Source of the DNA: Mediterraneibacter glycyrrhizinilyticus
Lineage (GTDB): Bacteria; Bacillota; Clostridia; Lachnospirales; Lachnospiraceae
DNA: 64,000 nucleotides
Reading direction: 5' to 3'
Assembly (NCBI RefSeq): GCF_015560805.1
Contig: NZ_JADMSO010000006.1
Span: forward strand, 124,001 to 188,000
In this document: positions 17,570 to 24,562 of the stretch, in pieces
Position numbering within the stretch: position 1 is the first letter of the stretch
Layout: each line of letters begins with the position of its first letter
The notes under the pieces: generated by a model
What the model saw: only the letters and a program-made list of their open reading frames with translations
The model's database searches: none
Told to the model about the DNA's origin: nothing
Translations under genes and position numbers: made by a program

Positions 17570-18349
17570 ATGGCAGAACAGAAAAAAAGAAACGGAACTA
17601 CACAGAGGCGCAGATCGGATGCCGTGCGGGATCAGAAACGGACAAACGCGGGAAACCGTCAGGGCAGACGGAGCGCGGGAACACGGAGTTCAGGCAGGGC
17701 GAATGTTCGCAAAAAGCGCAGACGGCAGCGGAAAACGAGAGCTTGGATCATAGGGATCTGTATTTTGATCGCGGCAGTGCTTGTTGTCGCGGGAGTGCTT
17801 GTTTTCGGAAACAAAGGAAAAGACATCGAGGAGGGGACAAAGCTTTTAGAGCAGGGAAAATATAAAGAAGCCTCGGAGGTGTTCAATACCTATTTAAAAG
17901 AAAATATGGGCGCCGATGAGGACGATGTATTTTATCAGGCGGAGGCGAGCAGAGGTCTCGGCATGGCATATTACGAATTGAAACAATATGACAAAGCTAT
18001 TGAGTTTTTGAACAAGGCGGCGGATCTGGGCGGAGAGATGACGCCGGCTCTTTACAACCTGATCGGGATTTCGGCGATGAATCTGGAAGATTATGACAGT
18101 GCGCTTACTGCATTTGAAAAAGGGTGCCAGCTTCCGGCGACAAGTGTGTATACGGATGCGGACGGAAAAGAGCAGACGGCAGATTACACGGCGGTGATCC
18201 AGGAGATGCAGTTCAATCGGATCGTCTGCTTTGAGAAAAAACTGGACTGGGCAAGTGCAAAAGCGGAGATGGAAACATATCTGACACTTTATCCGGATGA
18301 TGAGACGGCGAAGAAAGAAGCGGAATTTTTAGGATCGATGCAGTTATAA
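17570..18349 (+). CDS. Membrane-anchored TPR-repeat protein
   Basis: This 259-residue protein has a very basic, Arg/Gly/Gln-rich cytoplasmic N terminus (1-58), one membrane helix (about 60-80, 'IIGICILIAAVLVVAGVLVF') and an extracytoplasmic part with TPR-like helix pairs ('GTKLLEQGKYKEASEVFNTY', 'GLGMAYYELKQYDKAIEFL'). It is probably a scaffold at the cell surface; partners are unknown. It follows the P-type ATPase by 19 nt and may be co-transcribed with the methyltransferase 30 nt downstream. Confidence 0.82.
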   Translation: MAEQKKRNGTTQRRRSDAVRDQKRTNAGNRQGRRSAGTRSSGRANVRKKRRRQRKTRAWIIGICILIAAVLVVAGVLVFGNKGKDIEEGTKLLEQGKYKEASEVFNTYLKENMGADEDDVFYQAEASRGLGMAYYELKQYDKAIEFLNKAADLGGEMTPALYNLIGISAMNLEDYDSALTAFEKGCQLPATSVYTDADGKEQTADYTAVIQEMQFNRIVCFEKKLDWASAKAEMETYLTLYPDDETAKKEAEFLGSMQL

Positions 18350-18379
18350 ACGGGTGCGGACACAAAAAGGAGACAGCAG

Positions 18380-18946
18380 ATGAGAAAAAGATTTCAGATC
18401 ACCGAATACTGTCAGAATTTCATGAAAGACTATATCGGAGAGGGCGATCTGTGCATTGATGCGACGGCGGGCAACGGCGGCGATACCGAGTTCCTCTGCA
18501 GGATGGTCGGAGAAAGCGGACGGGTCTGTGCCTTTGATATTCAGGATGCGGCGCTGGAATATACGAAAGAACGGCTGGAGAAGAGCGGACTTGCAGAGCG
18601 CGCAGTGCTGATCCGGGATGGGCATGAACGGATGGGCTATTATGTGAAAGAAGAAGTGGCAGCGATCATGTTTAATTTCGGATATCTGCCGGGAGCGGAT
18701 CATGCGGTCGCGACAAAAGCAGAAACGAGTCTGGCGGCGATCCGGTGCGGTATGGAATTGTTGAAAGTCGGCGGCGTGATGAGTCTTTGCATTTACAGCG
18801 GAGGCGACACCGGATACGAGGAGCGGACTGTGCTGCTTGGTTTTTTAAAAACGTTGGATCCAAAGCGGTGGCTTGTACTTGTGCATGAATTTTATAACCG
18901 GAAAAATGATCCGCCGCTTCCGGTATTTCTCGTGAAACTTTCATGA
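18380..18946 (+). CDS. SAM-dependent methyltransferase, MnmM (YtqB)-like
   Basis: This 188-residue Rossmann methyltransferase has the SAM motif 'CIDATAGNGGDTEFL', the acidic strand end 'VCAFDIQDAAL', and 'FNFGYLPGADHAVATKAET', which I recognise from the YtqB/rRNA_methylase family. B. subtilis YtqB is now named MnmM and methylates nm5s2U34 in tRNA, so that is the likely role. The length is normal for the family. Its stop overlaps the upstream frame of hflX by 4 nt. Sure of the methyltransferase fold; fairly sure of the subfamily. Confidence 0.85.
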   Translation: MRKRFQITEYCQNFMKDYIGEGDLCIDATAGNGGDTEFLCRMVGESGRVCAFDIQDAALEYTKERLEKSGLAERAVLIRDGHERMGYYVKEEVAAIMFNFGYLPGADHAVATKAETSLAAIRCGMELLKVGGVMSLCIYSGGDTGYEERTVLLGFLKTLDPKRWLVLVHEFYNRKNDPPLPVFLVKLS

Positions 18947-19023
18947 AATTCTCAAGAGACTTTTATGGGACAGGGTATTTAGGAGCAAGAACGTTTACAA
19001 ACAGAAAGAGAGTCGGACAAAAA

Positions 19024-20253
19024 ATGGAACTATATGAACAGAAAGAACATGTAGAACGGGTGATCCTTGTCGGGATCCAGACCGGCGACAGTGATCCGGC
19101 GGAGGCTTCGCTGGATGAACTGGGCGAGCTGGCAAAGACGGCGGGGGCGGTCGTGGTCGGCAGGATGATCCAGAACCGGGAGCAGATGCATCCGGCAACC
19201 TATATCGGAAAAGGAAAGATCCTGGAATTAAAAGAGATGATCTGGGAAACAGATGCGACAGGGATCATCTGTGATGATGAACTGAGTTCTGCACAGCTTG
19301 GGAATCTGGAACAGGAGCTGGAATGCAAGGTGATGGACCGGACGCTTTTGATCCTGGATATTTTTGCGGCGCGGGCAGTGTCCAGCGAGGGGAAGATCCA
19401 AGTAGAACTGGCGCAGCTACGGTATCGGGCGTCCCGGCTCGTGGGACTGGGACATTCGTTGTCGCGTCTCGGCGGCGGGATCGGAACGAGGGGACCGGGA
19501 GAGAAAAAACTTGAGATGGACCGGCGGTTGATCCGGGAGCGTATCAGCCGTTTGAAGAAAGAATTAAAAGAAGTGGAACAGCACAGGGAACTGATCCGTA
19601 CCCAGAGAAAAGAGTCCCACCGGAAAGTTGCTGCGCTGGTCGGTTACACGTCGGCAGGAAAGAGCAGTATTGAAAATGCGCTGACCGGGGCGGGGATCTT
19701 GGAAGATGCGATGCTTTTCTCCACATTGGACACTACGACGAGAGCGCTGGAACTGGGCGGAAAGCAGACGGTTCTTTTGACCGATACGGTCGGGTTTATC
19801 CGGAAACTGCCGCATCATCTTGTGGAAGCGTTTAAGAGTACATTGAAGGAAGCGATTTATGCGGATATCATCATCCATGTGGTTGATGCGTCCAATCCGC
19901 AGATGGATACACAGATGTATGTTGTGTATGAGACGCTGCGCCAGCTCGGCGTGAAAGAAAAACCGATCGTGACCTTGTTCAATAAGCAGGATCAGGTAGA
20001 GACACCGGGGGCGTTCCGGGATTTTCAGGCGGATTATACCGTCTGCACTTCGGCGCGTACCGGAGAGGGACTGGAAGAATTGAAGCAGGTTCTGTTGGAA
20101 ATACTGCGGAAAGATCTGGTATATGTGGAGCGCTTGTATCCATTTCCCGAGGCGGGAAAGATCCAGCGGATTCGTGAGATCGGCGAACTTTTGGAAGAAG
20201 AATATGTTCCGGAAGGAATACAAATAAAGGCATATGTCCCATACGGATTTTAG
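19024..20253 (+). CDS. hflX: Ribosome-associated GTPase HflX
   Basis: HflX binds the large ribosomal subunit and rescues stalled or stress-damaged ribosomes. I choose ATG 19024 ('MELYEQKEHVERVILVG'), giving 409 residues; an upstream in-frame ATG at 18943 would add 27 non-conserved residues. The N-terminal HflX domain has 'TYIGKGKILELKEMI' and 'SRLGGGIGTRGPGEKKLE'. The GTPase motifs are G1 'GYTSAGKSS', G3 'DTVGFI', G4 'NKQD' and G5 'CTSARTGEG'. The stem of the downstream terminator overlaps the last codons. Confidence 0.95.
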   Translation: MELYEQKEHVERVILVGIQTGDSDPAEASLDELGELAKTAGAVVVGRMIQNREQMHPATYIGKGKILELKEMIWETDATGIICDDELSSAQLGNLEQELECKVMDRTLLILDIFAARAVSSEGKIQVELAQLRYRASRLVGLGHSLSRLGGGIGTRGPGEKKLEMDRRLIRERISRLKKELKEVEQHRELIRTQRKESHRKVAALVGYTSAGKSSIENALTGAGILEDAMLFSTLDTTTRALELGGKQTVLLTDTVGFIRKLPHHLVEAFKSTLKEAIYADIIIHVVDASNPQMDTQMYVVYETLRQLGVKEKPIVTLFNKQDQVETPGAFRDFQADYTVCTSARTGEGLEELKQVLLEILRKDLVYVERLYPFPEAGKIQRIREIGELLEEEYVPEGIQIKAYVPYGF

Positions 20254-20276
20254 ATCCGACGGGGCATATGCCTTTT
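20227..20276 (+). terminator. Intrinsic terminator of hflX
   Basis: AAGGCATATGTCCC and GGGGCATATGCCTT form a 14-bp stem (one G-U) around the hflX stop codon, followed by TTTT. Confidence 0.85.
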
Positions 20277-20292
20277 GGCACTTCAGGTGATT
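20271..20292 (-). repeat. Fragment of the 88-nt double-hairpin repeat
   Basis: The sequence CCTTTTGGCACTTCAGGTGA matches the end of the repeat at 43409-43496 except for one base (A for T). Only this 22-nt edge is present, abutting the hflX terminator. Confidence 0.6.
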
Positions 20293-20294
20293 GT

Positions 20295-20336
20295 CAGCGT
20301 CGGTGTGTGTGGGAAAATACGTCTCACACCGCGCTG
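20295..20336 (+). repeat. Hairpin element family 2, copy 3 (diverged)
   Basis: CAGCGTCGGTGTG pairs with CACACCGCGCTG with one bulged base. It shares CAGCGTCGGTGT with the copy at 15494. It sits between hflX and the converging pduB gene. Confidence 0.55.
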
Positions 20337-20357
20337 TTTCGGTGAACATGGCATTTG

Positions 20358-21086
20358 TCAGAAGAGGTAAGGCTCGGATGGGATTTCTGGATAGCTTCCC
20401 ATGGAGATCAGAAGCTTTAATCCGACTTCCCGCGCGGTCAACACCGCATTTTTTACGGCGGAAGCATCTCCGGTGACTGCGGCGATCACTTCGTTGGAAT
20501 GACTGGTCCCGCGGGTCGGCGTCATATATTTGACGATCTCTACCGGGGAAGATTTCAGCGCAAGGTCAGCCATCACAAGCCCGATGGCGGCAGGAGAGCC
20601 GCAGAAAAATCCGAACGGTCTTCCAATCGGCGCGTCAAATGCCATGTGAAGCGCCTGGCTGGCATTGGCGGAATAAGTAAATTCCAGATGTCCGGCTTCG
20701 CTGATGTAAAGTTCTCCGGCATATTTTTTTGTGAATTCCAGTGAGATCTCGACTGCGCGCCGCACATCGGAGACGTTGTCGCCGCCGATGATGATAAAGT
20801 TGCCGTGCCCGCCCCAGCCTTTGGTGTCCCGCGGAAGTTCGATGGAAACGACTTCGGTGTTGGTGGATTTGACCGCTTCATCGACTGCGTTGATCTGTCC
20901 GGCGGCGCCGGTACGAGAACTCAAAAGTCCGAGACTTCGGTAAGGTTTCTTTAAGTCCATCCGGGCGAGCAGAGCCGGGCTGGTTCCCGGGATGACAAGC
21001 CCGATGGTGTCGAGTACGGTTGTGCCGACAAATTCGGTCATGGAACAATCCATGGAAATCGTATCAAGATGGTGTACGTCGATCAT
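20358..21086 (-). CDS. pduB: PduB-like trimeric microcompartment shell protein (tandem BMC)
   Basis: This 243-residue protein matches the PduB type of tandem-BMC shell protein: 'EFVGTTVLDTIGLVIPG', 'YRSLGLLSSRTGAAGQI', 'EVVSIELPRDTKGWGGHGNF', 'NEVIAAVTGDASAVKNAV' and 'AREVGLKLLISMGSYP' correspond to PduB landmarks. Such trimers form gated pores in the shell facets. It lacks the long N-terminal extension of enterobacterial PduB. It lies about 11 kb away from, and opposite to, the main shell operon, paired with an SDR gene starting 12 nt upstream. It probably completes the shell encoded at 38.9-43.3 kb. Confidence 0.9.
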   Translation of the reverse strand: MIDVHHLDTISMDCSMTEFVGTTVLDTIGLVIPGTSPALLARMDLKKPYRSLGLLSSRTGAAGQINAVDEAVKSTNTEVVSIELPRDTKGWGGHGNFIIIGGDNVSDVRRAVEISLEFTKKYAGELYISEAGHLEFTYSANASQALHMAFDAPIGRPFGFFCGSPAAIGLVMADLALKSSPVEIVKYMTPTRGTSHSNEVIAAVTGDASAVKNAVLTAREVGLKLLISMGSYPEIPSEPYLF

Positions 21087-21098
21087 AGTAGATCCTCC

Positions 21099-21830
21099 TT
21101 ATATAAATCCGCCGTCAAATCCGAGGATCTGTCCGGTCATGTACGGATGGTTTTCCGCAAGATCAAAGACGAGATCTGCCGTTTCTTCGGGGGTGCCGAA
21201 ACGTCCGGCGGGAATTTCTTCCTGCAGACTGTATTTGTCCTCTTCACTCAGACATCCGTTCATGTCGGTGTCGATCACGCCGCAGGCGACCGCGTTGACC
21301 TGGATGTTGCTGGGGGCAAGTTCTTTTGCCAATGCCATAGTCAGACCGTTGAGCCCGGCCTTTGCAGCAGAATAGGCAGCTTCACAGGAAGCGCCGGTGC
21401 GTCCCCACATGGAAGAAATGTTGATGATCCGCCCCTGCTTTTTGGAAACCATATAGGGGATGGCAGCCCGGGAACAGTAGAATGCGGAAGAAAGGTTTGT
21501 TCCGATCATCCGATCCCAGTCTGCGTTGGTCATATCGGTCAACAGACCGAGCCAGGCAATCCCGGCATTATTGACGAGGACGTCGAGTCCGCCGACGATC
21601 TGCCGGATCGTGGAAAACATTGCTTCGACCTGATCGGGATCGCCAACGTCGCCGATCAGAGCGTCACAGGATCCTCCGTTTTCTCGTAACTCGTCTCTTA
21701 GATCATGCAGAATGCCGACGGATTGTTTACAATTGATAAAAACATGGTAGCCTGCTTTGGCAAAACGGCGGGCACATGCCGCGCCGATCCCGCGGGAGGC
21801 TCCGGTAATAAAAACCGTTTTTTGTTTCAT
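21099..21830 (-). CDS. Short-chain dehydrogenase/reductase (FabG-like)
   Basis: This 243-residue SDR has the NAD(P)-binding 'ITGASRGIGAACARRF', 'NNAGIAW', catalytic Ser in 'NISSMWG' and 'YSAAKAG' (Tyr-x3-Lys). It looks FabG-like, but no fatty-acid genes are nearby. It is the first gene of a two-gene operon with pduB, which suggests a role linked to the microcompartment, perhaps an aldehyde or ketone reduction such as lactaldehyde handling. That link is inference from position only. Confidence 0.88.
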   Translation of the reverse strand: MKQKTVFITGASRGIGAACARRFAKAGYHVFINCKQSVGILHDLRDELRENGGSCDALIGDVGDPDQVEAMFSTIRQIVGGLDVLVNNAGIAWLGLLTDMTNADWDRMIGTNLSSAFYCSRAAIPYMVSKKQGRIINISSMWGRTGASCEAAYSAAKAGLNGLTMALAKELAPSNIQVNAVACGVIDTDMNGCLSEEDKYSLQEEIPAGRFGTPEETADLVFDLAENHPYMTGQILGFDGGFI

Positions 21831-21937
21831 GGTATCAACCTCGTTTCAAAGTCATGCACGACGTGGCGTATGTCTGCAACACGTTGTGAACAGTACTTAT
21901 TATAGCGGATGGAACGAAATTTGTATACTGATTTTCA

Positions 21938-21966
21938 TTGTGAACGGCGGTTTCTTATGGTATCAT
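21938..21966 (+). promoter_or_regulatory. Promoter of the HD/ParA/AraC genes
   Basis: TTGTGA, 17 nt, TATCAT with TG one base before the -10. A weaker minus-strand promoter for the SDR-pduB pair (TATAAT at 21899-21904) lies back to back with it. Confidence 0.65.
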
Positions 21967-21982
21967 TTGAATAGCGTATATA

Positions 21983-22025
21983 CAGCGTCAATGTGCAAGG
22001 GCATATATCCCCTTGTACACGGACG
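21983..22025 (+). repeat. Hairpin element family 2, copy 2 (in the leader of the HD gene)
   Basis: CGTCAATGTGCAAGGG pairs with CCCTTGTACACGGACG with a two-base internal mismatch. It lies about 10 nt after the predicted transcription start, so it would form at the 5' end of the mRNA. A Shine-Dalgarno (AAGGAGG) follows about 50 nt later. Confidence 0.7.
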
Positions 22026-22087
22026 ATACAGTGCATATATAGATTGCTGTCTGCGGACATGGAGACGATCACGAAGGAGGATGGGGC

Positions 22088-22696
22088 ATGCTGAATGAAG
22101 CCGTTGAATTTGCGACAAAGGCACATGAAGGACAGTTTCGGAAAGGAACGAAGCGCCCGTACATTGTCCACCCGATCGAGGTGGCGGATATTGTGACGAC
22201 GATGACGAGAGATCCGGAAGTGATCTGCGCGGCGGTTCTGCACGATACGATCGAGGACTGCGCAGGAGTGACGAAAGAAACGCTGGAAGATCGGTTCGGA
22301 GAACGGGTCGCCATGTTGGTAGACTGTGAAAGTGAGGACAAGTCCAAAAGCTGGGAAGAGCGGAAAAGTACGACGATCCGTCGGCTTCGCACAGCGCCGA
22401 GAGAAGTACAGATGATCGGTCTGGCGGATAAGCTTTCCAATATGCGCGATATTCACCGGGATTATCCGGTGTTCGGAGAAAATCTCTGGATGCGGTTTCG
22501 GATGCAGAGCAAAGCGGCGATGGGATGGTATTATAAGAGTATCCGAGACGTGCTGAAAAGTTCTTTTCAAGGCACGGCGGCGTATGAAGAATATTGTGCG
22601 CTTGTGGAGGAACATTTTGGGAAAGAGCCGGCGTCGATGGACTGGAAAAAAAGAAATGTTAAGGGAGAGTGGGAAAGATGGCAAAGACAAAAGTGA
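22088..22696 (+). CDS. HD-domain protein, SpoT/Mesh1-like small alarmone hydrolase
   Basis: This 202-residue protein is essentially a single HD domain: 'KRPYIVHPIEVADIV', 'AVLHDTIEDC' (the HDxxED signature of ppGpp hydrolases) and 'LADKLSNMRDI'. It lacks synthetase and TGS/ACT domains. Stand-alone proteins of this shape (SAH/Mesh1 type) remove the pyrophosphate from (p)ppGpp, the reverse of the synthetase at 14.7 kb. It overlaps ParA by 19 nt, which implies translational coupling. Other HD substrates are possible. Confidence 0.8.
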   Translation: MLNEAVEFATKAHEGQFRKGTKRPYIVHPIEVADIVTTMTRDPEVICAAVLHDTIEDCAGVTKETLEDRFGERVAMLVDCESEDKSKSWEERKSTTIRRLRTAPREVQMIGLADKLSNMRDIHRDYPVFGENLWMRFRMQSKAAMGWYYKSIRDVLKSSFQGTAAYEEYCALVEEHFGKEPASMDWKKRNVKGEWERWQRQK

Positions 22697-23469
22697 TCTG
22701 CTTTGCAAATAATAAAGGCGGGAGCGGCAAGTCAACGACCTGTTCCAACGTGGGATATGGACTGAGTGTGCTTGGCAGTAAAGTGCTTCTTATCGACGGG
22801 GATATGCAGATGAACCTGTCCCTGTCTTTGTTTGATGAAGATCAGGTGCTTTCTTATGCACAGAGCGGAAAGAATCTCTACGAGGGGATCCGCAGGCAGG
22901 ATGATCTGACGGATTATATCGTCCATTCCCGCTACGAGGGACTGGATCTGATCCCGTCGTCGACTCTGATGAGCTCGATCGAGTATGAGTTGTTTACAAA
23001 GTGGCAGAGAGAGTATATTTTAAGAAAATGTCTGGCAAATATCGTGGAATCCGAAATGTATGACTATATCCTGATCGATGCGCCGCCGACGTTGGGCGGA
23101 TGGGTGATGAATATTCTCTGCGCGTCCAATAAGATCGTGATCCCGGTGGAGTCGACACCGTGGGGGCTGTTCGGTCTCGGCAATATGTTTGAGTTTCTCG
23201 AGCAGGTGCGGCAGATCGCGCCGGAACTGGAACTGGGCGGTCTTGTGATCACGAAAGTGGACACGCGGAAAAGCTATTTCAAACAGACATTGGAGACGTT
23301 GAAAGAACTGGAAGACGTCCGGGTGTTCGACACCTATATCCGTGTAGACAGCGGGATCGAGTGGTCGCAGGATAATCACGCGCCGATCATGGCATATAAA
23401 AAGAGCAGCCGGAGCGCGGCGGAATATATGGAACTGGCAAAAGAGATCGCGCAGATTGCAGGAGTGTAG
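22678..23469 (+). CDS. Orphan ParA/Soj-family ATPase
   Basis: This 263-residue P-loop ATPase has the deviant Walker A 'KGGSGKSTTCS', 'VLLIDGDMQMN' (Walker A') and Walker B 'DYILIDAPPT'. ParA-type ATPases dimerise on nucleoid DNA and position plasmids, origins or protein cargos such as carboxysomes (McdA). There is no ParB partner or parS-like repeat. It lies inside the HD gene's 3' end and 2 nt before an AraC regulator, about 850 nt from the divergent SDR-pduB pair. The start at ATG 22678 follows GGGAGAG; an in-frame ATG at 22669 is less likely. Confidence 0.9.
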   Translation: MAKTKVICFANNKGGSGKSTTCSNVGYGLSVLGSKVLLIDGDMQMNLSLSLFDEDQVLSYAQSGKNLYEGIRRQDDLTDYIVHSRYEGLDLIPSSTLMSSIEYELFTKWQREYILRKCLANIVESEMYDYILIDAPPTLGGWVMNILCASNKIVIPVESTPWGLFGLGNMFEFLEQVRQIAPELELGGLVITKVDTRKSYFKQTLETLKELEDVRVFDTYIRVDSGIEWSQDNHAPIMAYKKSSRSAAEYMELAKEIAQIAGV

Positions 23470-23471
23470 AG

Positions 23472-24440
23472 ATGGATCAAGAATTGCTTGGGGCATTGTC
23501 TGTGATCACGGAAGAAGAACAGCGGATCCTGAATGGAAGGGACAATATCGATCAGAAGATTTACACGGAAAAAAAAGAGCTGATCGTGGATTGCGATAAA
23601 CTTTTGGAGCGAGGCAAACTGATCCAGGTGCGCCCGCACACACGGTTTATCCGTTTTCCGAAGCATCGTCACAATTATGTGGAAGTGATCTATATGTGCC
23701 AGGGGACGACGACGCATATCATCGACGGGAATCAGGTGGTTTTGGAGGAGGGAGATCTTCTTTTTCTCAACCAGAATGCGGAGCAGGAGATTCTTCCGGC
23801 AAAGGAGACGGATATTGCGGTGAATTTTATCATTTTGCCGGAGTTTTTCAACATGGCGTTTGCAATGATGGGGGAGGAAGACAATGCGTTAAAAGAATTT
23901 CTTGTCGGAACGTTATGCCGGAAAAATGAACTCGCTTCTTATTTATATTTCCATGTGTCAAAGATCCTACCGATCCAGAATCTGATCGAGAATATGGTGT
24001 GGACGATTTTTTACGATATGGCGAACAAGCGAAGCTGTAATCAGATTACGATGGGGCTTCTTCTTTTGCAGCTTTTAAATTATATGGATAAAATGGAAAC
24101 CGGAAGCATCCGGTTCGATACCGAGCTTGTCGGGACGGTCTTAAATTACATCGAGGAACATTACAAAAGCGGAAGTCTGACGGAACTGGCGGAGATGATG
24201 AAGTATGATGTGTACTGGCTGAGCCGGGAGATCAAAAAACGGACCGGAAAGACGTACAAAGAACTGCTTCAGAACAAGCGGATGAGTCAGGCGGCATATC
24301 TTTTGACGAGCAGCGCGGTTCCCGTGACGGATATCATCGAATCGGTAGGATATGACAATACCAGTTATTTTTACAGGAAGTTCCGGGAGAGGTACGGGAT
24401 GAGCCCGAAAGAGTATCGGGAAAGAAACAGAGGCGAATGA
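23472..24440 (+). CDS. AraC-family regulator (candidate rhamnose activator)
   Basis: This 322-residue regulator has an N-terminal cupin-like sensor ('FPKHRHNYVEVIYMCQG', 'LEEGDLLFLNQ') and a C-terminal pair of helix-turn-helix motifs ('LTELAEMMKYDVYWLSREIK' and 'VTDIIESVGYDNTSYFYRKF', then 'YGMSPKEYRE'). It lies directly before rhaB and rhaA, so it is the best local candidate for a RhaS/RhaR-like activator. The effector is not shown by the sequence. Confidence 0.9.
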   Translation: MDQELLGALSVITEEEQRILNGRDNIDQKIYTEKKELIVDCDKLLERGKLIQVRPHTRFIRFPKHRHNYVEVIYMCQGTTTHIIDGNQVVLEEGDLLFLNQNAEQEILPAKETDIAVNFIILPEFFNMAFAMMGEEDNALKEFLVGTLCRKNELASYLYFHVSKILPIQNLIENMVWTIFYDMANKRSCNQITMGLLLLQLLNYMDKMETGSIRFDTELVGTVLNYIEEHYKSGSLTELAEMMKYDVYWLSREIKKRTGKTYKELLQNKRMSQAAYLLTSSAVPVTDIIESVGYDNTSYFYRKFRERYGMSPKEYRERNRGE

Positions 24441-24504
24441 GGACGCTTGAATACAAAAATCTGCAAATAAGGTTGTAGCTTTTTGTAAATAGAGTCCTTT
24501 TTTT
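24441..24504 (+). terminator. Intrinsic terminator between araC and rhaB
   Basis: GGAC pairs with GTCC around a stem of TACAAAAA/TTTTTGTA and CTGCAA/TTGTAG, then seven T residues. It starts directly after the AraC stop codon. Confidence 0.7.
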
Positions 24505-24520
24505 GTGCGCTTTTACTAAT

Positions 24521-24526
24521 TATAAT
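24521..24526 (+). promoter_or_regulatory. -10 box (TATAAT) of the rhaB promoter
   Basis: A consensus -10 lies 37 nt before rhaB, but the position of the -35 holds only the T-run of the preceding terminator. A poor -35 is usual for activator-dependent promoters and fits the AraC regulator next door. Confidence 0.45.
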
Positions 24527-24562
24527 AGGGATAGAATCTAAAAAGTATGAAGGAGGCACAAA

